Positions 36,776-45,701 of a stretch of 64,000 nt of DNA are shown here, one piece after another. The DNA lies in the NCBI GenBank assembly GCA_963837735.1, contig CAWIOM010000007.1:1-64000 (forward strand). The letters are read 5' to 3'. The first letter of the stretch is position 1. Each line of letters starts with the position of its first letter. This DNA comes from VRUE01 sp963837735 (GTDB lineage: Bacteria > Actinomycetota > Thermoleophilia > Solirubrobacterales > 70-9). The notes under the pieces were generated by a model that made no database searches, had not been told where the DNA came from, and was given only the letters and a program-made list of their open reading frames with translations. Made by a program: the position numbers and the translations under genes.

Positions 36776-38239
36776 ATGCCCGAATCCGACCCGCTGATCA
36801 TCGTCTCCAATCGCGGCCCCGCGCAGTTCGAACTCGACGATGCGAAGAGACGCGCGGTGCGCAGGGGCGGCGGCGGCCTCGTCACGGCGCTCTCGGGCCT
36901 CGTCTCCCACCGCGACGCCCTCTGGATCGCCTCGGCGATGACCGAGGAGGACATCGCCGTCTCCGAGGAACGCGGCGGGCCGGTCGAGATCTCGATCGAC
37001 GGGATCGAGTACCGGGTGCTGATGGTCGGCAGCGACCCGGCGGCCTACGAGCGCTTCTACAACGTGATCGCCAACCCGATCCTCTGGTTCATCCAGCACT
37101 ACCTCTGGGACCTCTCCAACGCGCCGGACATCCGCCAGGAGGAGCTCGACGCCTGGGACCGGGGCTATCAGGAGGTGAACCGCGACATCGCCGATGCCGT
37201 GCTCGGCCAGATCGCCGAGCGCGACCGGCCGCTGGTCATGCTCCACGACTACCACCTCTACACGGCCCCCGGGATGATCCGCGCCGAGCGCCCGGACGCC
37301 TTCCTCCACCACTTCGTCCACATCCCCTGGTCCCAGCCCGACAGCTGGCGGATCCTGCCCGGGCGGATCCGCGAGGCGCTCTTCCGCGGCATGCTCGCCA
37401 ACGACATCATCGGCTTCCACACGCACGCCTACTGCATCAACTTCATCCGCTGCTGCGACGAACTGCTCGAGGCCGAGGTCGACTACGACCGCTGCGCCGT
37501 CCACCACCCGGGCGGCCAGACCCTGTGCCGCGCCTACCCGCTGGGGATCGACGCCGAGCGGCTGCGCCGGGCGGCCGAGTCGCCGCAGGTGGCCGAGGCC
37601 GAGCGCGAGGTGCTCGAGCGCCGCCGCAAGCACCTGATCATCCGCGTCGACCGCGCCGACCTCTCCAAGAACGTCCTCCGCGGCTTCACCGCCTTCGACA
37701 CCTTCCTCACCCAGCACCCGGAGTTTCGCGAGCAGGTCACCTTCATCGCCCACCTCCAGCCCTCGCGCCAGGACGTCCCCGAGTACGCCGAGTACCTGGA
37801 GAGGATCGAGGCGCTGGTCGCCGTCGTCAACCACCGCCACGGGACCACCGACTGGATGCCGATCGACCTGAAGATCTACGAGAACTTCCCCGAGGCGGTC
37901 GCCCGCTACAAGCACTTCGACCTGCTGATGGTGAACTCGATCTTCGACGGCATGAACCTGGTCGCCAAGGAGGCGCCGGCCGTCAACACGCGCGACGGCG
38001 TCCTCATGCTCTCCGAGAACACCGGCTCCCACGAAGAGCTCGGCGAGTGCGCGATCTCGGTCAACCCCTTCGACATCCAGGAGCAGGCCGACGCGATCTA
38101 CAGGGCGCTGACCATGGACGCCGAGGAGCGCCGCGTCCGCGCCCAGCACCTGAAGGAGATCATCTTCTCCCGTAACCCGGGCGACTGGGTCGACGACCAG
38201 CTCGCCGACATCGCCGAGCTACGTGAGAGCTTGGCGTAG
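36776..38239 (+). CDS. otsA: Trehalose-6-phosphate synthase-like GT20 glycosyltransferase
   Basis: 487 residues. RRGGGGLVTAL (donor loop), LHDYHLYTAPGMIR, HFVHIPW, and the C-terminal VAKEAP and NTGSHEELGE motifs are GT20 hallmarks. The expected reaction is UDP/ADP-glucose plus glucose-6-phosphate to trehalose-6-phosphate. No OtsB phosphatase gene is beside it, so the product could be dephosphorylated by an enzyme elsewhere, or the acceptor may differ (for example glycerol-3-phosphate in glucosylglycerol synthesis). Assignment to GT20 is firm; the acceptor is not. Confidence 0.85.
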   Translation: MPESDPLIIVSNRGPAQFELDDAKRRAVRRGGGGLVTALSGLVSHRDALWIASAMTEEDIAVSEERGGPVEISIDGIEYRVLMVGSDPAAYERFYNVIANPILWFIQHYLWDLSNAPDIRQEELDAWDRGYQEVNRDIADAVLGQIAERDRPLVMLHDYHLYTAPGMIRAERPDAFLHHFVHIPWSQPDSWRILPGRIREALFRGMLANDIIGFHTHAYCINFIRCCDELLEAEVDYDRCAVHHPGGQTLCRAYPLGIDAERLRRAAESPQVAEAEREVLERRRKHLIIRVDRADLSKNVLRGFTAFDTFLTQHPEFREQVTFIAHLQPSRQDVPEYAEYLERIEALVAVVNHRHGTTDWMPIDLKIYENFPEAVARYKHFDLLMVNSIFDGMNLVAKEAPAVNTRDGVLMLSENTGSHEELGECAISVNPFDIQEQADAIYRALTMDAEERRVRAQHLKEIIFSRNPGDWVDDQLADIAELRESLA

Positions 38240-38251
38240 CCCCGAGTCGTC

Positions 38252-38298
38252 GCGAGAGCGCAGTTGTGCCCGGTATGCGGGAAGAAGTGCGCTCTCGC
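38252..38298. terminator. Long hairpin between convergent genes
   Basis: Perfect 11-bp inverted repeat GCGAGAGCGCA (38252-38262) and TGCGCTCTCGC (38288-38298), with an inner CCCG/CGGG stem (38269-38272 and 38278-38281) in the loop. It fills the space between otsA and the convergent mannosyltransferase-like gene. It lacks a clear U-tract on either side, so it may terminate both genes in a Rho-assisted or non-canonical way, or have another structural role. Confidence 0.5.
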
Positions 38299-38301
38299 TG
38301 C

Positions 38302-39387
38302 TCAGAGGGGGATGCGGGCGCCGAGTTGGAAGGCGGTGATCGCCAGGACCAGGAGCCGAAGGGGGCGGTCGCGGGACAGAGCCGCCAGGGGGAGGGCCCA
38401 GATCAGGTACCAGGGCAGCAGCCAGGCGGTGGCGAGGAGCAGGCCGGCGCCCGCCCAGGCCGCGGCGCGGACCCAGTCGCCGCCCCGCCAGGTCCAGGCC
38501 AGCAGGTAGGCGATCAGCGCTCCATATATAGAGAGCGCCCCGATGCGAGCGAGCTGCGGGTCGGTGCCGCTGAGGCGGGCGAACGTGATCGGCACGCTCA
38601 TGTGACTCGTCCGCCCCTGGCTCTTGCCGGCCAGGCCGAATGCGTCCAGCCAGTGCGCCCCAAACGCGGGCCATGCGGCGATCCCGACCAGCGCCAGCAC
38701 CGCGACCCCCCCGGCCACGAAGCGCCAACCCCCGCCGATCGGAAGACCTCCTCTCCCATGGGCGGGTGTTCGGCCCGCCGGCGGCTGGTGGCAGGCGATC
38801 AGGGCGAAGGGGGCGGCGAAGGCCGCCGGGGCCTTGATCGCGAAGGCGGCGGCGAACGCCGCCCCGCCGCCGGCGTCGCGGGCGCCGAGCACGGCGGCCG
38901 TGCCGAGCGTCGCGACCAGCATCGCGGCGCCGTCGTTGTGGCCGCCGCCGACGATGTGGACGAGGACCAGCGGGTTGAGGGCGACGAAGGCGGCGGCCCG
39001 GACGGGGTCGACGCCGCGGGTCTCGGCGATCCGCGCGACCAGCGCCGCGAGGCCGAGCACCGATGCCGCCGCCAGCGCCTTCAGAGCGGCAACGGCGCCG
39101 GCGACCGAGAGCCAGGCGAGCGGCAGGCTCGCGAGTGTGAAGAGCGGCCCGTAGGCGCTCGTCGAGCCGGTCCAGTCGACCTCGACGAAGGCCGGGTCCG
39201 CCGGAGCCGCCGACGGCGGGTGCACGTAGGGGTCGAGGCCGTGGAGGACGCTGAGCCGCGCGTAGTCGACGTAGCTGTAGACGTCGTGGGAGAGCAGAGG
39301 CGGGGTCAGGGCGAAGATCAGGACGAGCACGGCGATCGCCGCCCAGACCGGCCGGGCGCCGATCCGCGGCGCCGCCCAGAGCACCAC
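38302..39387 (-). CDS. Polyprenol-phosphate mannosyltransferase-like membrane protein (MptA/MptB type)
   Basis: 361 residues from the GTG at 39387, about 9-10 membrane helices. The loop after the first helix reads LLSHDVYSYVDYARLSVLHGLDPYVHPP, matching the catalytic-loop pattern (D-x-YSY ... HG-x-DPY) of the alpha-1,6-mannosyltransferases MptA/MptB and GT87-like enzymes. It would use a lipid-linked sugar outside the membrane to extend a cell-envelope glycan. An in-frame CTG AGC at 39441, 3 bases after the PBP stop, would add 18 hydrophobic residues that look like a missing first helix, so the true start may be there. Confidence 0.7.
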   Translation of the reverse strand: MVLWAAPRIGARPVWAAIAVLVLIFALTPPLLSHDVYSYVDYARLSVLHGLDPYVHPPSAAPADPAFVEVDWTGSTSAYGPLFTLASLPLAWLSVAGAVAALKALAAASVLGLAALVARIAETRGVDPVRAAAFVALNPLVLVHIVGGGHNDGAAMLVATLGTAAVLGARDAGGGAAFAAAFAIKAPAAFAAPFALIACHQPPAGRTPAHGRGGLPIGGGWRFVAGGVAVLALVGIAAWPAFGAHWLDAFGLAGKSQGRTSHMSVPITFARLSGTDPQLARIGALSIYGALIAYLLAWTWRGGDWVRAAAWAGAGLLLATAWLLPWYLIWALPLAALSRDRPLRLLVLAITAFQLGARIPL

Positions 39388-39444
39388 CAGATAGCCGAGG
39401 AAGCCGGCCCAGACCAGGCCGAAGGCGACCCCCGGGCTCAGCGC

Positions 39445-41628
39445 CTAGCCCCCTTCGCCGCCGCCGGCTTCCCCGCCGGGGCTTTCCTCGCCGCCGCCGA
39501 CGCCGGCGCTCCCTTCCCCCGGGGCCTGCGGCGCCGGGGCCGGGGGTGGCGATGGCGGCGGCTTCGGCGGGACGTAGGGATCCTGGCCGACCCCGGGGGC
39601 GTACGCGTTCGGGTCGTAGCCGCCGACGAGGTCCTGCCCCGGCAGTTCGCCACGCCCGCCCTTGGCGGCGTCGGCAATCGAGTTGCCGGTCGGGCCGCCG
39701 TGTGTGAAGCGGCCGTAGAAGGGCGCCCAGACGATCGGCTTGTCCGGTTCGCTGAAGGTCTCGCAGGGGACTTCGCCGTCGGCGTAGACCGAGTGCCAGA
39801 TTTCGGCGGGGAAGGTGCCGCCGAAGACGGAGATCCCGTGGACGCTGGTCATTTCGATCTCGTTCGACTGCGGGTATCCGACCCAGACGACGGTCGAGAG
39901 ATTCGGCTGGAAGCCGGCGAACCAGGCGTCGGTGAGGCGGTCCGTGGTGCCGGTCTTCCCGGCCTGCCCGTCGCAGCCGGTGTAGGCGGCCGTGCCGGTG
40001 CCTTCGGTGATGTTGTCGTGCAGCAGGCGCGTCACCTCGTAGGCGACCGCTTCGGAGACGACGCGGCGCGGGTTGGGCTTCTCGGGCACCTCGACGCGCC
40101 CGCCGGGGAAGACGACCCGGCGGATCGCGACCGGGTCGCGGCGGATGCCGCCCGCCGCCAGGGTCGCGTAGGCATTCGACATCTCCAGTGGCGAGACGCC
40201 GATCCGCAGCCCGCCGATCCCCTCGGCCGGGATCCCGTCCAGGGGGCTGGTGATTCCCAGCGAGTGGGCGGTTTCGGCGACCTGCTCGGGCCCGACGTCG
40301 AGGTCGAGTTGGGCGAAGACGGTGTTGTCGGAGGCGACCGTCGCCTGTTGCAGGTTGACCGCGCCGAGGTAGCCCTCGTCGGCGGTGTGCACGTCCCAGT
40401 GCCCCCAGCGGCCGGTGTCGATGCTCAGCGGTTTGGAGACGTAGTAGGTCGAGTACGGGTCGATGCCCTGCTTCAGCGCCGTGGTCAGGACGAAGGTCTT
40501 GAAGGTCGAGCCGGGCTGCCGGTGGCCCTGGGCGGCGAGGTTGAACTGGCTGCTGTCGTAGCTCGAGCTGGAGACCATCGCCCGGATCCAGCCGTTGCGG
40601 GGGTCGATCGAGACGAAGGCCGCGGAGGGGTCTTCTTCGTAGGGGAGGATCGATTCGATCGCCTCGGCGCCGACCTTCTGCAGCTTCGGGTCGATCGTCG
40701 TGTAGACGTCGAGGCCGCCCCGGCGAACGGTGTTGACCCCGTACGCCTCGATCAGCTTGTCCTCGACGTAGTCGAAGAAGTAGGGCTGGCGGTGCTCGAA
40801 GAAGCCCGCGGCGACGTTGAGCCCGAGGCCGCTGTCCTCCGCCTCCCGGGCTTCGCTCGCCGAGACGTAGCCGAGGTCCGCCAGCTTCGCCAGCACCTCG
40901 TTGCGGCGCTCGCGCGCGCCCGCCGGGTTGAGGATCGGGTTGTAGTCGGTCGGCGCCTGCGGCAGCCCGGCCAGCAGCGCCGCCCGGCGCAGGTCGAGCT
41001 TCCAGACCGGCCTCGAGAAGTAGATCCGCGAGGCGGCCTGGACGCCGACCGCGGTGCTGCCGTTGACGGTCCCGTAGCTGGCCGTGTTCAGGTACTGGCC
41101 GAGGATTTCGTCCTTCGAGTGGCGCTTCGAGTACTCGAGCGCGAGCTGCGCCTCGATGATCTTGCGTTCGAGGTCGTCCTTGGGGTTGGGGATGCAGAGG
41201 TTGCGGACGAGCTGCTGGGTGATCGTCGAGCCGCCCTCGACGGCTCCGCCGGCTTCGAGGTCCTTGACGGCCGCCCGCAGGATCGCTTCCGAGTCGACCC
41301 CGCCGTGCTGGTAGAAGCGCTCGTCCTCGATCGCGATCGTCGCCTGGCGCAGCTGCTTCGGCATCCGCCCCAGGGCGACCGGGGTGCGTGCCTCTTCGGA
41401 GGCGACGATGCCGAGCCTGCTGCCGTCGCCCGCGTAGAGGATCGAGTTGCCGCCCTCCTCGACCGGTTTGCAGGAGGAGAGGGAGGGCGCGTCGGCGGCG
41501 ACGTCGAGCACCCAGGACGTGACCCCGATCGCGAGCGCCGCGATCAGGGCGAGGACGGCCCCGCCGACGAACAGCACCTTGCTCGGTGCGCCGCCGCGGC
41601 GCCGGTTGCGTCGGCTCCGCTGGCTCAT
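39445..41628 (-). CDS. Class A penicillin-binding protein (PBP1)
   Basis: 727 residues. A basic cytoplasmic tail and membrane helix (about 18-40), a GT51 glycosyltransferase domain with catalytic E101 in EDERFYQHGG and GGSTITQQL (132-140), then a transpeptidase domain with S374-x-x-K377 (PGSTFK), SDN (433-435) and KTG (558-560). The C-terminal 80 residues are Pro/Gly-rich. It polymerises and cross-links peptidoglycan. The L,D-transpeptidase gene 1.2 kb upstream suggests both cross-link types are used. Confidence 0.96.
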   Translation of the reverse strand: MSQRSRRNRRRGGAPSKVLFVGGAVLALIAALAIGVTSWVLDVAADAPSLSSCKPVEEGGNSILYAGDGSRLGIVASEEARTPVALGRMPKQLRQATIAIEDERFYQHGGVDSEAILRAAVKDLEAGGAVEGGSTITQQLVRNLCIPNPKDDLERKIIEAQLALEYSKRHSKDEILGQYLNTASYGTVNGSTAVGVQAASRIYFSRPVWKLDLRRAALLAGLPQAPTDYNPILNPAGARERRNEVLAKLADLGYVSASEAREAEDSGLGLNVAAGFFEHRQPYFFDYVEDKLIEAYGVNTVRRGGLDVYTTIDPKLQKVGAEAIESILPYEEDPSAAFVSIDPRNGWIRAMVSSSSYDSSQFNLAAQGHRQPGSTFKTFVLTTALKQGIDPYSTYYVSKPLSIDTGRWGHWDVHTADEGYLGAVNLQQATVASDNTVFAQLDLDVGPEQVAETAHSLGITSPLDGIPAEGIGGLRIGVSPLEMSNAYATLAAGGIRRDPVAIRRVVFPGGRVEVPEKPNPRRVVSEAVAYEVTRLLHDNITEGTGTAAYTGCDGQAGKTGTTDRLTDAWFAGFQPNLSTVVWVGYPQSNEIEMTSVHGISVFGGTFPAEIWHSVYADGEVPCETFSEPDKPIVWAPFYGRFTHGGPTGNSIADAAKGGRGELPGQDLVGGYDPNAYAPGVGQDPYVPPKPPPSPPPAPAPQAPGEGSAGVGGGEESPGGEAGGGEGG

Positions 41629-41660
41629 CGGTGGAAAGGGTACTCAGCGCCCGCCGGCGC

Positions 41661-42077
41661 TCAGGCCTGCGTGTCCCCGGTCGAGCGGTTGTGGACGATC
41701 CCTTCGACCAGGAGCTGGTTCGGGATCACGACCGCGCTGTCGTCGCCGGGGTTCAGGTACGTGTAGGAGAGCGTGATGTCGGTGACCCGGCCGCTGACTT
41801 CCTCGAACTCGATCCGGTCGCCGATCTTGATCGGCTGAGCGACGGCGAGCTGGACGCCGGCGACCATGTTGGCGATCGTGTGCTGGGCGGCGAAGCCGAT
41901 GATCGCGGCGAGCACCGCGGTCGAGGCGAGGATCCCGGCGGCGAGCTTCTGGAGTTCCGTGAACTGGGCGATCGCGATCGCCGCGAGGACGATCATCGCG
42001 ATCAGGATCGCGAGCCTGCGGAGGAAGCGCAGCCTCGTCTTGGTCGAGCGCGAGACCTGGGAAACTGCCGGCGACAT
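41661..42077 (-). CDS. Small MscS-family mechanosensitive channel
   Basis: 138 residues from the ATG at 42077. Helices at about 21-38 and 45-64, then the pore-lining GFAAQHTIANMVAG and beta-domain QPIKIGDRIEFEEVSGRV, both MscS hallmarks. It ends soon after the beta domain (NRSTGDTQA), so it lacks the large C-terminal vestibule of E. coli MscS; such short forms exist. It releases solutes on osmotic downshock, which fits the trehalose genes nearby. Its start codon overlaps that of the divergent CPBP gene. Confidence 0.82.
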   Translation of the reverse strand: MSPAVSQVSRSTKTRLRFLRRLAILIAMIVLAAIAIAQFTELQKLAAGILASTAVLAAIIGFAAQHTIANMVAGVQLAVAQPIKIGDRIEFEEVSGRVTDITLSYTYLNPGDDSAVVIPNQLLVEGIVHNRSTGDTQA

Positions 42078-42792
42078 GGAGGCAAAACTACCTACCGCGG
42101 CGCCCGCCGACGCGATTCCGGGGAAAAGTTCCTTCCCCTTCTCCCACTGGGGGCCCTGGCTGGCCCTGCTCGGCCTGCTTGCCGCATTCATGATCCAGGC
42201 GATGCTCGCGATCCCGGTGGCGATCATCGACCACCCGGCCTCGGGAGAGGACCTCAGCTCGGCGGCGAACGTCGCGATCCAGCTCGGCACCGCGATCGGC
42301 TTCCTGCTGGCGCCGCTGCTGATCGCCTTCCGGCTCGGCAACACGATGAAGCGAGCGCTCGGCGAACTCGGCGTGCGCAGGTTCAGCCGCTCGGCCTGGG
42401 GCTGGATGGCGGCCGCGATCGGCGTCTATCTCCTCTTCGTCGCCGTCTACGTCGCGATCGCCGGGGAACCCGAACAGGAGGACATCGCCGAAGGGTTCGG
42501 GGCGCTGCCCTTCCAGATCCTGCTGATCGCGATCGCCGCCCCGATCAGCGAGGAGCTCTGCTTCCGGGGGATGCTCTTCGGGGGGCTGAGGGAGCGGTTG
42601 CCGCGCCTCGCCGCGGCGCTGATCAGCGGCCTCATCTTCGGCGGCCTGCACGCCCTGACGGGAGTCTCGGCGGTGCCGCCGCTGATCGTCTTCGGCTTCC
42701 TGCTGGCGCTGCTCTACGAGCGCACCGGGTCGATCGTCCCCGGCATCCTGCTGCACATGTTGAACAACTCGGTCGCCCTGCTGGGCCAGTAG
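42076..42792 (+). CDS. CPBP-family intramembrane metalloprotease
   Basis: 238 residues from the ATG at 42076. About seven membrane helices. The abi/CAAX-protease motifs are ISEELCFRG (EExxxR), FGGLHALTG (second His motif) and HMLNNS at the C-terminus. Substrate unknown; relatives process prenylated or bacteriocin-immunity proteins. The start is divergent from MscS within a shared CATG (42075-42078); a longer in-frame N-terminus upstream would be antisense to MscS. Confidence 0.82.
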   Translation: MEAKLPTAAPADAIPGKSSFPFSHWGPWLALLGLLAAFMIQAMLAIPVAIIDHPASGEDLSSAANVAIQLGTAIGFLLAPLLIAFRLGNTMKRALGELGVRRFSRSAWGWMAAAIGVYLLFVAVYVAIAGEPEQEDIAEGFGALPFQILLIAIAAPISEELCFRGMLFGGLRERLPRLAAALISGLIFGGLHALTGVSAVPPLIVFGFLLALLYERTGSIVPGILLHMLNNSVALLGQ

Positions 42793-42802
42793 GATTCCGT
42801 CG

Positions 42803-43753
42803 GTGACTCGTCGCCTACCGCTGTTCCTCGCGCTCTTCGTGGCCCTGCTCGCCCCGAGCGCCGCCGCGGCGGCGGCGAAGAAAGCGCCCGAGCCGAAGGG
42901 CCCCGAAAACACGACCGTGAAGATCAGGGTCGGCCATCTGCACGGCGGCAAGGCCCAGATCATGAGCACCGTCCCTGTCACCGGGACGGTGAAGCCGTTC
43001 GTCCCGGGCCAGCGGGTCGAGGTCACCTTCTACCTCAACGGCAGTCGCATCGAGACGCAGAGGGTGAAGGTCCATGGCGGCAACTTCAGGGCCCGGATCC
43101 GGATCGAGGAGGCAGGCAAGTACGCCGCCGCCGCTCGGCTTCCGGCAAGCAAGGGCCTGCGCGGCGACGAGACCGTGCGCAAGAGCTGGCGGGTCGCCTT
43201 TCCCGCCCTCCACCAGGGTCAGTGCGGGGACGTCGTGATCGGCTTCAAGAAGGCGATGCGGCAGATGGGCTACATCGCCAACAGCGGCCGCTGCTTCGGC
43301 GGCAAGACGGGCCGCGGCGTGCTCGCCTACCGGAAAGTCAACGGGATGGCCCGCAGCTCGCGGGCGGGCAGGGGCCTGGTCAAGCGGGCTTTCGCCGGCA
43401 AGGGCGAATACGAGGTCCGCCATCCGGCCGCCGGCGAACACCTCGAGGCGCCGCTCTCCAAGCAGGTCCTGGTCTTCGCCAAGGGCGACAAGCCGTTCGC
43501 GGTATACCCGGTCTCCTCGGGCAAGTCCTCGACGCCGACCGTGACCGGGCACTTCAGCTTCATCAGGCAGGAACCGGGCTACAACTCGCACGGCATGTAC
43601 TACTCGTTCTACTTCTACGGGGGCTACGCGGTGCACGGCTACGAATCGGTTCCCGACTACCCGGCGAGCCACGGCTGCATCCGAACCTTCATCGCCGACC
43701 AGCCCGAGATCTACAAGCGCATCAACTTCGGCGAGAGCATCTTCGTCTTCTGA
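42803..43753 (+). CDS. L,D-transpeptidase (YkuD) with N-terminal peptidoglycan-binding region
   Basis: 316 residues, GTG start. Signal peptide (1-25). The middle (about 140-195) resembles a divergent peptidoglycan-binding domain (GFKKAMRQMGY). The C-terminal YkuD domain has H278 and the catalytic S289-H290-G291-C292-x-R motif. It would form 3-3 cross-links or attach proteins to peptidoglycan. The N-terminal 100 residues form a beta domain that may be an Ig-like spacer. It is 10 bases downstream of the CPBP gene. Confidence 0.9.
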   Translation: MTRRLPLFLALFVALLAPSAAAAAAKKAPEPKGPENTTVKIRVGHLHGGKAQIMSTVPVTGTVKPFVPGQRVEVTFYLNGSRIETQRVKVHGGNFRARIRIEEAGKYAAAARLPASKGLRGDETVRKSWRVAFPALHQGQCGDVVIGFKKAMRQMGYIANSGRCFGGKTGRGVLAYRKVNGMARSSRAGRGLVKRAFAGKGEYEVRHPAAGEHLEAPLSKQVLVFAKGDKPFAVYPVSSGKSSTPTVTGHFSFIRQEPGYNSHGMYYSFYFYGGYAVHGYESVPDYPASHGCIRTFIADQPEIYKRINFGESIFVF

Positions 43754-43766
43754 GGGCTGTGACGAC

Positions 43767-44144
43767 TTGATCGGCGAGCGCGCGTTGAGGGCAATTCTCG
43801 CCGTCGTCGCCGTCTACCACGCCGCCCTCGGCCTCCTCGCCCTTCTCGCCCCCGACACCTTCTTCGACCAGATCGGCCACTACGGCCTCGAGAACTCCCA
43901 TTACGTCGGCGACGTCGGCGCCTTCATGCTCGCCTTCGGCGTCGCGATCGGGATCGCCGCCGTGCGCCCCGCCTGGCGGGCTCCTCTGCTCTGGCTGGGG
44001 GCCCTCTGGTACGGGTTCCACGCGATCAACCACGCCTTCGACACCGGCGAAGCGAAGAGCGGGGCGCGCGGCTGGTCGGACACGCTGCGATCGCCTTCGG
44101 GGCCCTCGCTTCGGCCTGGCTGGCGCGGGTCTCGGAACGACTGA
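43767..44144 (+). CDS. Small four-helix membrane protein, hypothetical
   Basis: 125 residues in the uncorrected frame, TTG start. Three membrane helices are clear (about 7-28, 48-66, 73-90). The last 30 residues are basic and Ser/Pro-rich, unlike a fourth helix. A shift near 44085 would give AAIAFGALASAWLARVSERL, a good fourth helix, so a frameshift is likely, although the shifted frame then has no nearby stop. The exact 3' end is uncertain. Function unknown. Confidence 0.55.
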   Translation: MIGERALRAILAVVAVYHAALGLLALLAPDTFFDQIGHYGLENSHYVGDVGAFMLAFGVAIGIAAVRPAWRAPLLWLGALWYGFHAINHAFDTGEAKSGARGWSDTLRSPSGPSLRPGWRGSRND

Positions 44145-44186
44145 TGGCCGAGGCGCGGCACGGAGAGTCGGAGGAGGAGGTAGGGC

Positions 44187-45138
44187 ATGAAGGTGTTCGT
44201 AGCGGGTGCGAGCGGTGTCATCGGGCGGCCGCTGGTGCGGCAGCTGGTCGAGGCGGGTCACGAGGTGACGGGGACGACCCGGCGCGAGGAGAAAGCCGGC
44301 CTGATCCGTGCCGAGGGAGGCACGGCGGTGGTCTGCGACGCGCTCGACGCCGCGGCGCTCGAGGCGGCCGTCAGGGAAGCCGAGCCCGAGGTCGTCGTCA
44401 ACCAGCTGACCAGCCTGCCGCAGGAGTACAACCCGAAAAAGGCCTCCTTCTACGAGCAGACCGACCGGGTCCGCGCGATCGGCGGGCGCACCCTGCTCTC
44501 GGCCGCCCGCGAGGCCGGCGCCCGCCGCTTCGTCACGCAGAGCATCTGCTTCCTCTACGCACCGGAGGGGGACTGGGTCAAGGACGAGGACGCCCGCGTC
44601 TTCGACGACGCCCCCGGCCACTTTCGCGGCGCCGTCGAGGCGATGACGGGCCACGAGCGGGAAGCCCTCGCGGCCGACGGGATCGAGGCGCTGGTGCTCC
44701 GCTACGGGCAGTTCTACGGGCCCGGCACCTACTACGCGCCGGACGGCCATCTCGGCCGCGAAACGCTGAGGCGGCGCTTCCCGATCGTCGGCGCCGGCAC
44801 CGGGACCTTCTCCTTCCTCGCCGTCGAGGATGCCGCCTCGGCGACCGTCGCCGCCCTCGATCGTGGCGGGCCCGGCGTCTACAACGTCTGCGACGACGAC
44901 CCGGCCCCGCTGCACGAGTGGCTCCCGGCCTACGCGCAGGCTCTGGGCGCGAAGCCGCCGAGGAGCGTGCCGCTCTGGCTGGCGAGGCTTGTCGCGGGGC
45001 GCGCCGTGGCCGATCAGGCGGTCGCCCTGCGCGGCGCCTCGAACGCCAAGTTCAAGGCGCGCGATCGGCTGGCAGCCGCGTTACCCGAGCTGGCGCCAGG
45101 GGTTCGCCGAGGCGCATCGCCTAGGATCCCGCCGGTGA
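44187..45138 (+). CDS. NAD(P)-dependent epimerase/reductase (extended SDR), apparent frameshift
   Basis: About 316 residues after correction. The Rossmann motif GASGVIG is at residues 7-13. At the place of the usual YxxxK catalytic pair I see a GHFRGAVEAMTGHE segment without Tyr and Lys, so it may be a non-standard SDR. A frame break near 45055-45065 is corrected by one base and yields IGWQPRYPSWRQGFAEA, the typical C-terminus of this family, with a TGA at 45136-45138 overlapping the pyrE GTG. Uncorrected, it would appear fused to pyrE. Confidence 0.8.
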
Positions 45139-45701
45139 GCGATCTCGATGCAGCCAGGCAGACCCTGCTCGCCGAGCTGCGCGAGCACTCGCTGGTGATC
45201 GGCGAGGTCACCCTCTCCAGCGGGGCGAAGGCCCAGTACTACGTCGACGCCCGCCGCGCCCTGCTCCGACCCCCTGCCTTTCTCGCCGCCGGGGAGCTGA
45301 TCGCCGCCGCGGCGCTGGAGGCCGGCGCGACCGCCGTCGGCGGCCCGGCGACGGCGGCCATCCCGCCCTCCTGCGCGGCGCTCGCGGTCCCCGCCGGGTC
45401 CGGGCTGGTCGGGTTCTTCGTCCGCGGCGAGCGCAAGGACCACGGGCTCCAGCGCTGGGTCGAGGGGCCGGTCGAGGCCGGAGCCCGCTGCCTGGTGGTG
45501 GAGGACACGGTGACCAGCGGCGGCTCGACCGTGGCGGCGATCGAGCGGGTCCGCGAGCAGGGCCTCGAGGTCGCCGCAGTGCTCGCCGTCGTCGACCGCC
45601 TGGCGGGCGGCGGCGAGCGGATCGAAGCGGCCGCCCGGGCCCCCTACCGCGCCCTGGTCACGATCGACGAGATCTACCCCGATCGGCCCGACCGTGGCTG
45701 A
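45135..45701 (+). CDS. pyrE: Orotate phosphoribosyltransferase
   Basis: 188 residues from GTG (GTGA overlap with the corrected end of the epimerase). It makes OMP from orotate and PRPP in pyrimidine synthesis. FSSG-like FTLSSGAKAQYYVDAR start region, KDHG with the following EGP, and the PRPP-binding VVEDTVTSGGST motif are visible. No other pyrimidine genes are near. Its end overlaps the next gene by 8 bases. Confidence 0.9.
   Translation: MSDLDAARQTLLAELREHSLVIGEVTLSSGAKAQYYVDARRALLRPPAFLAAGELIAAAALEAGATAVGGPATAAIPPSCAALAVPAGSGLVGFFVRGERKDHGLQRWVEGPVEAGARCLVVEDTVTSGGSTVAAIERVREQGLEVAAVLAVVDRLAGGGERIEAAARAPYRALVTIDEIYPDRPDRG

Noticed and set aside
38266..41766. Very long plus-strand open frame opposite the PBP and mannosyltransferase genes
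   Set aside because: Antisense shadow of two clearly conserved minus-strand genes; Arg/Asp/Val-rich composition without motifs, a known effect of high GC.
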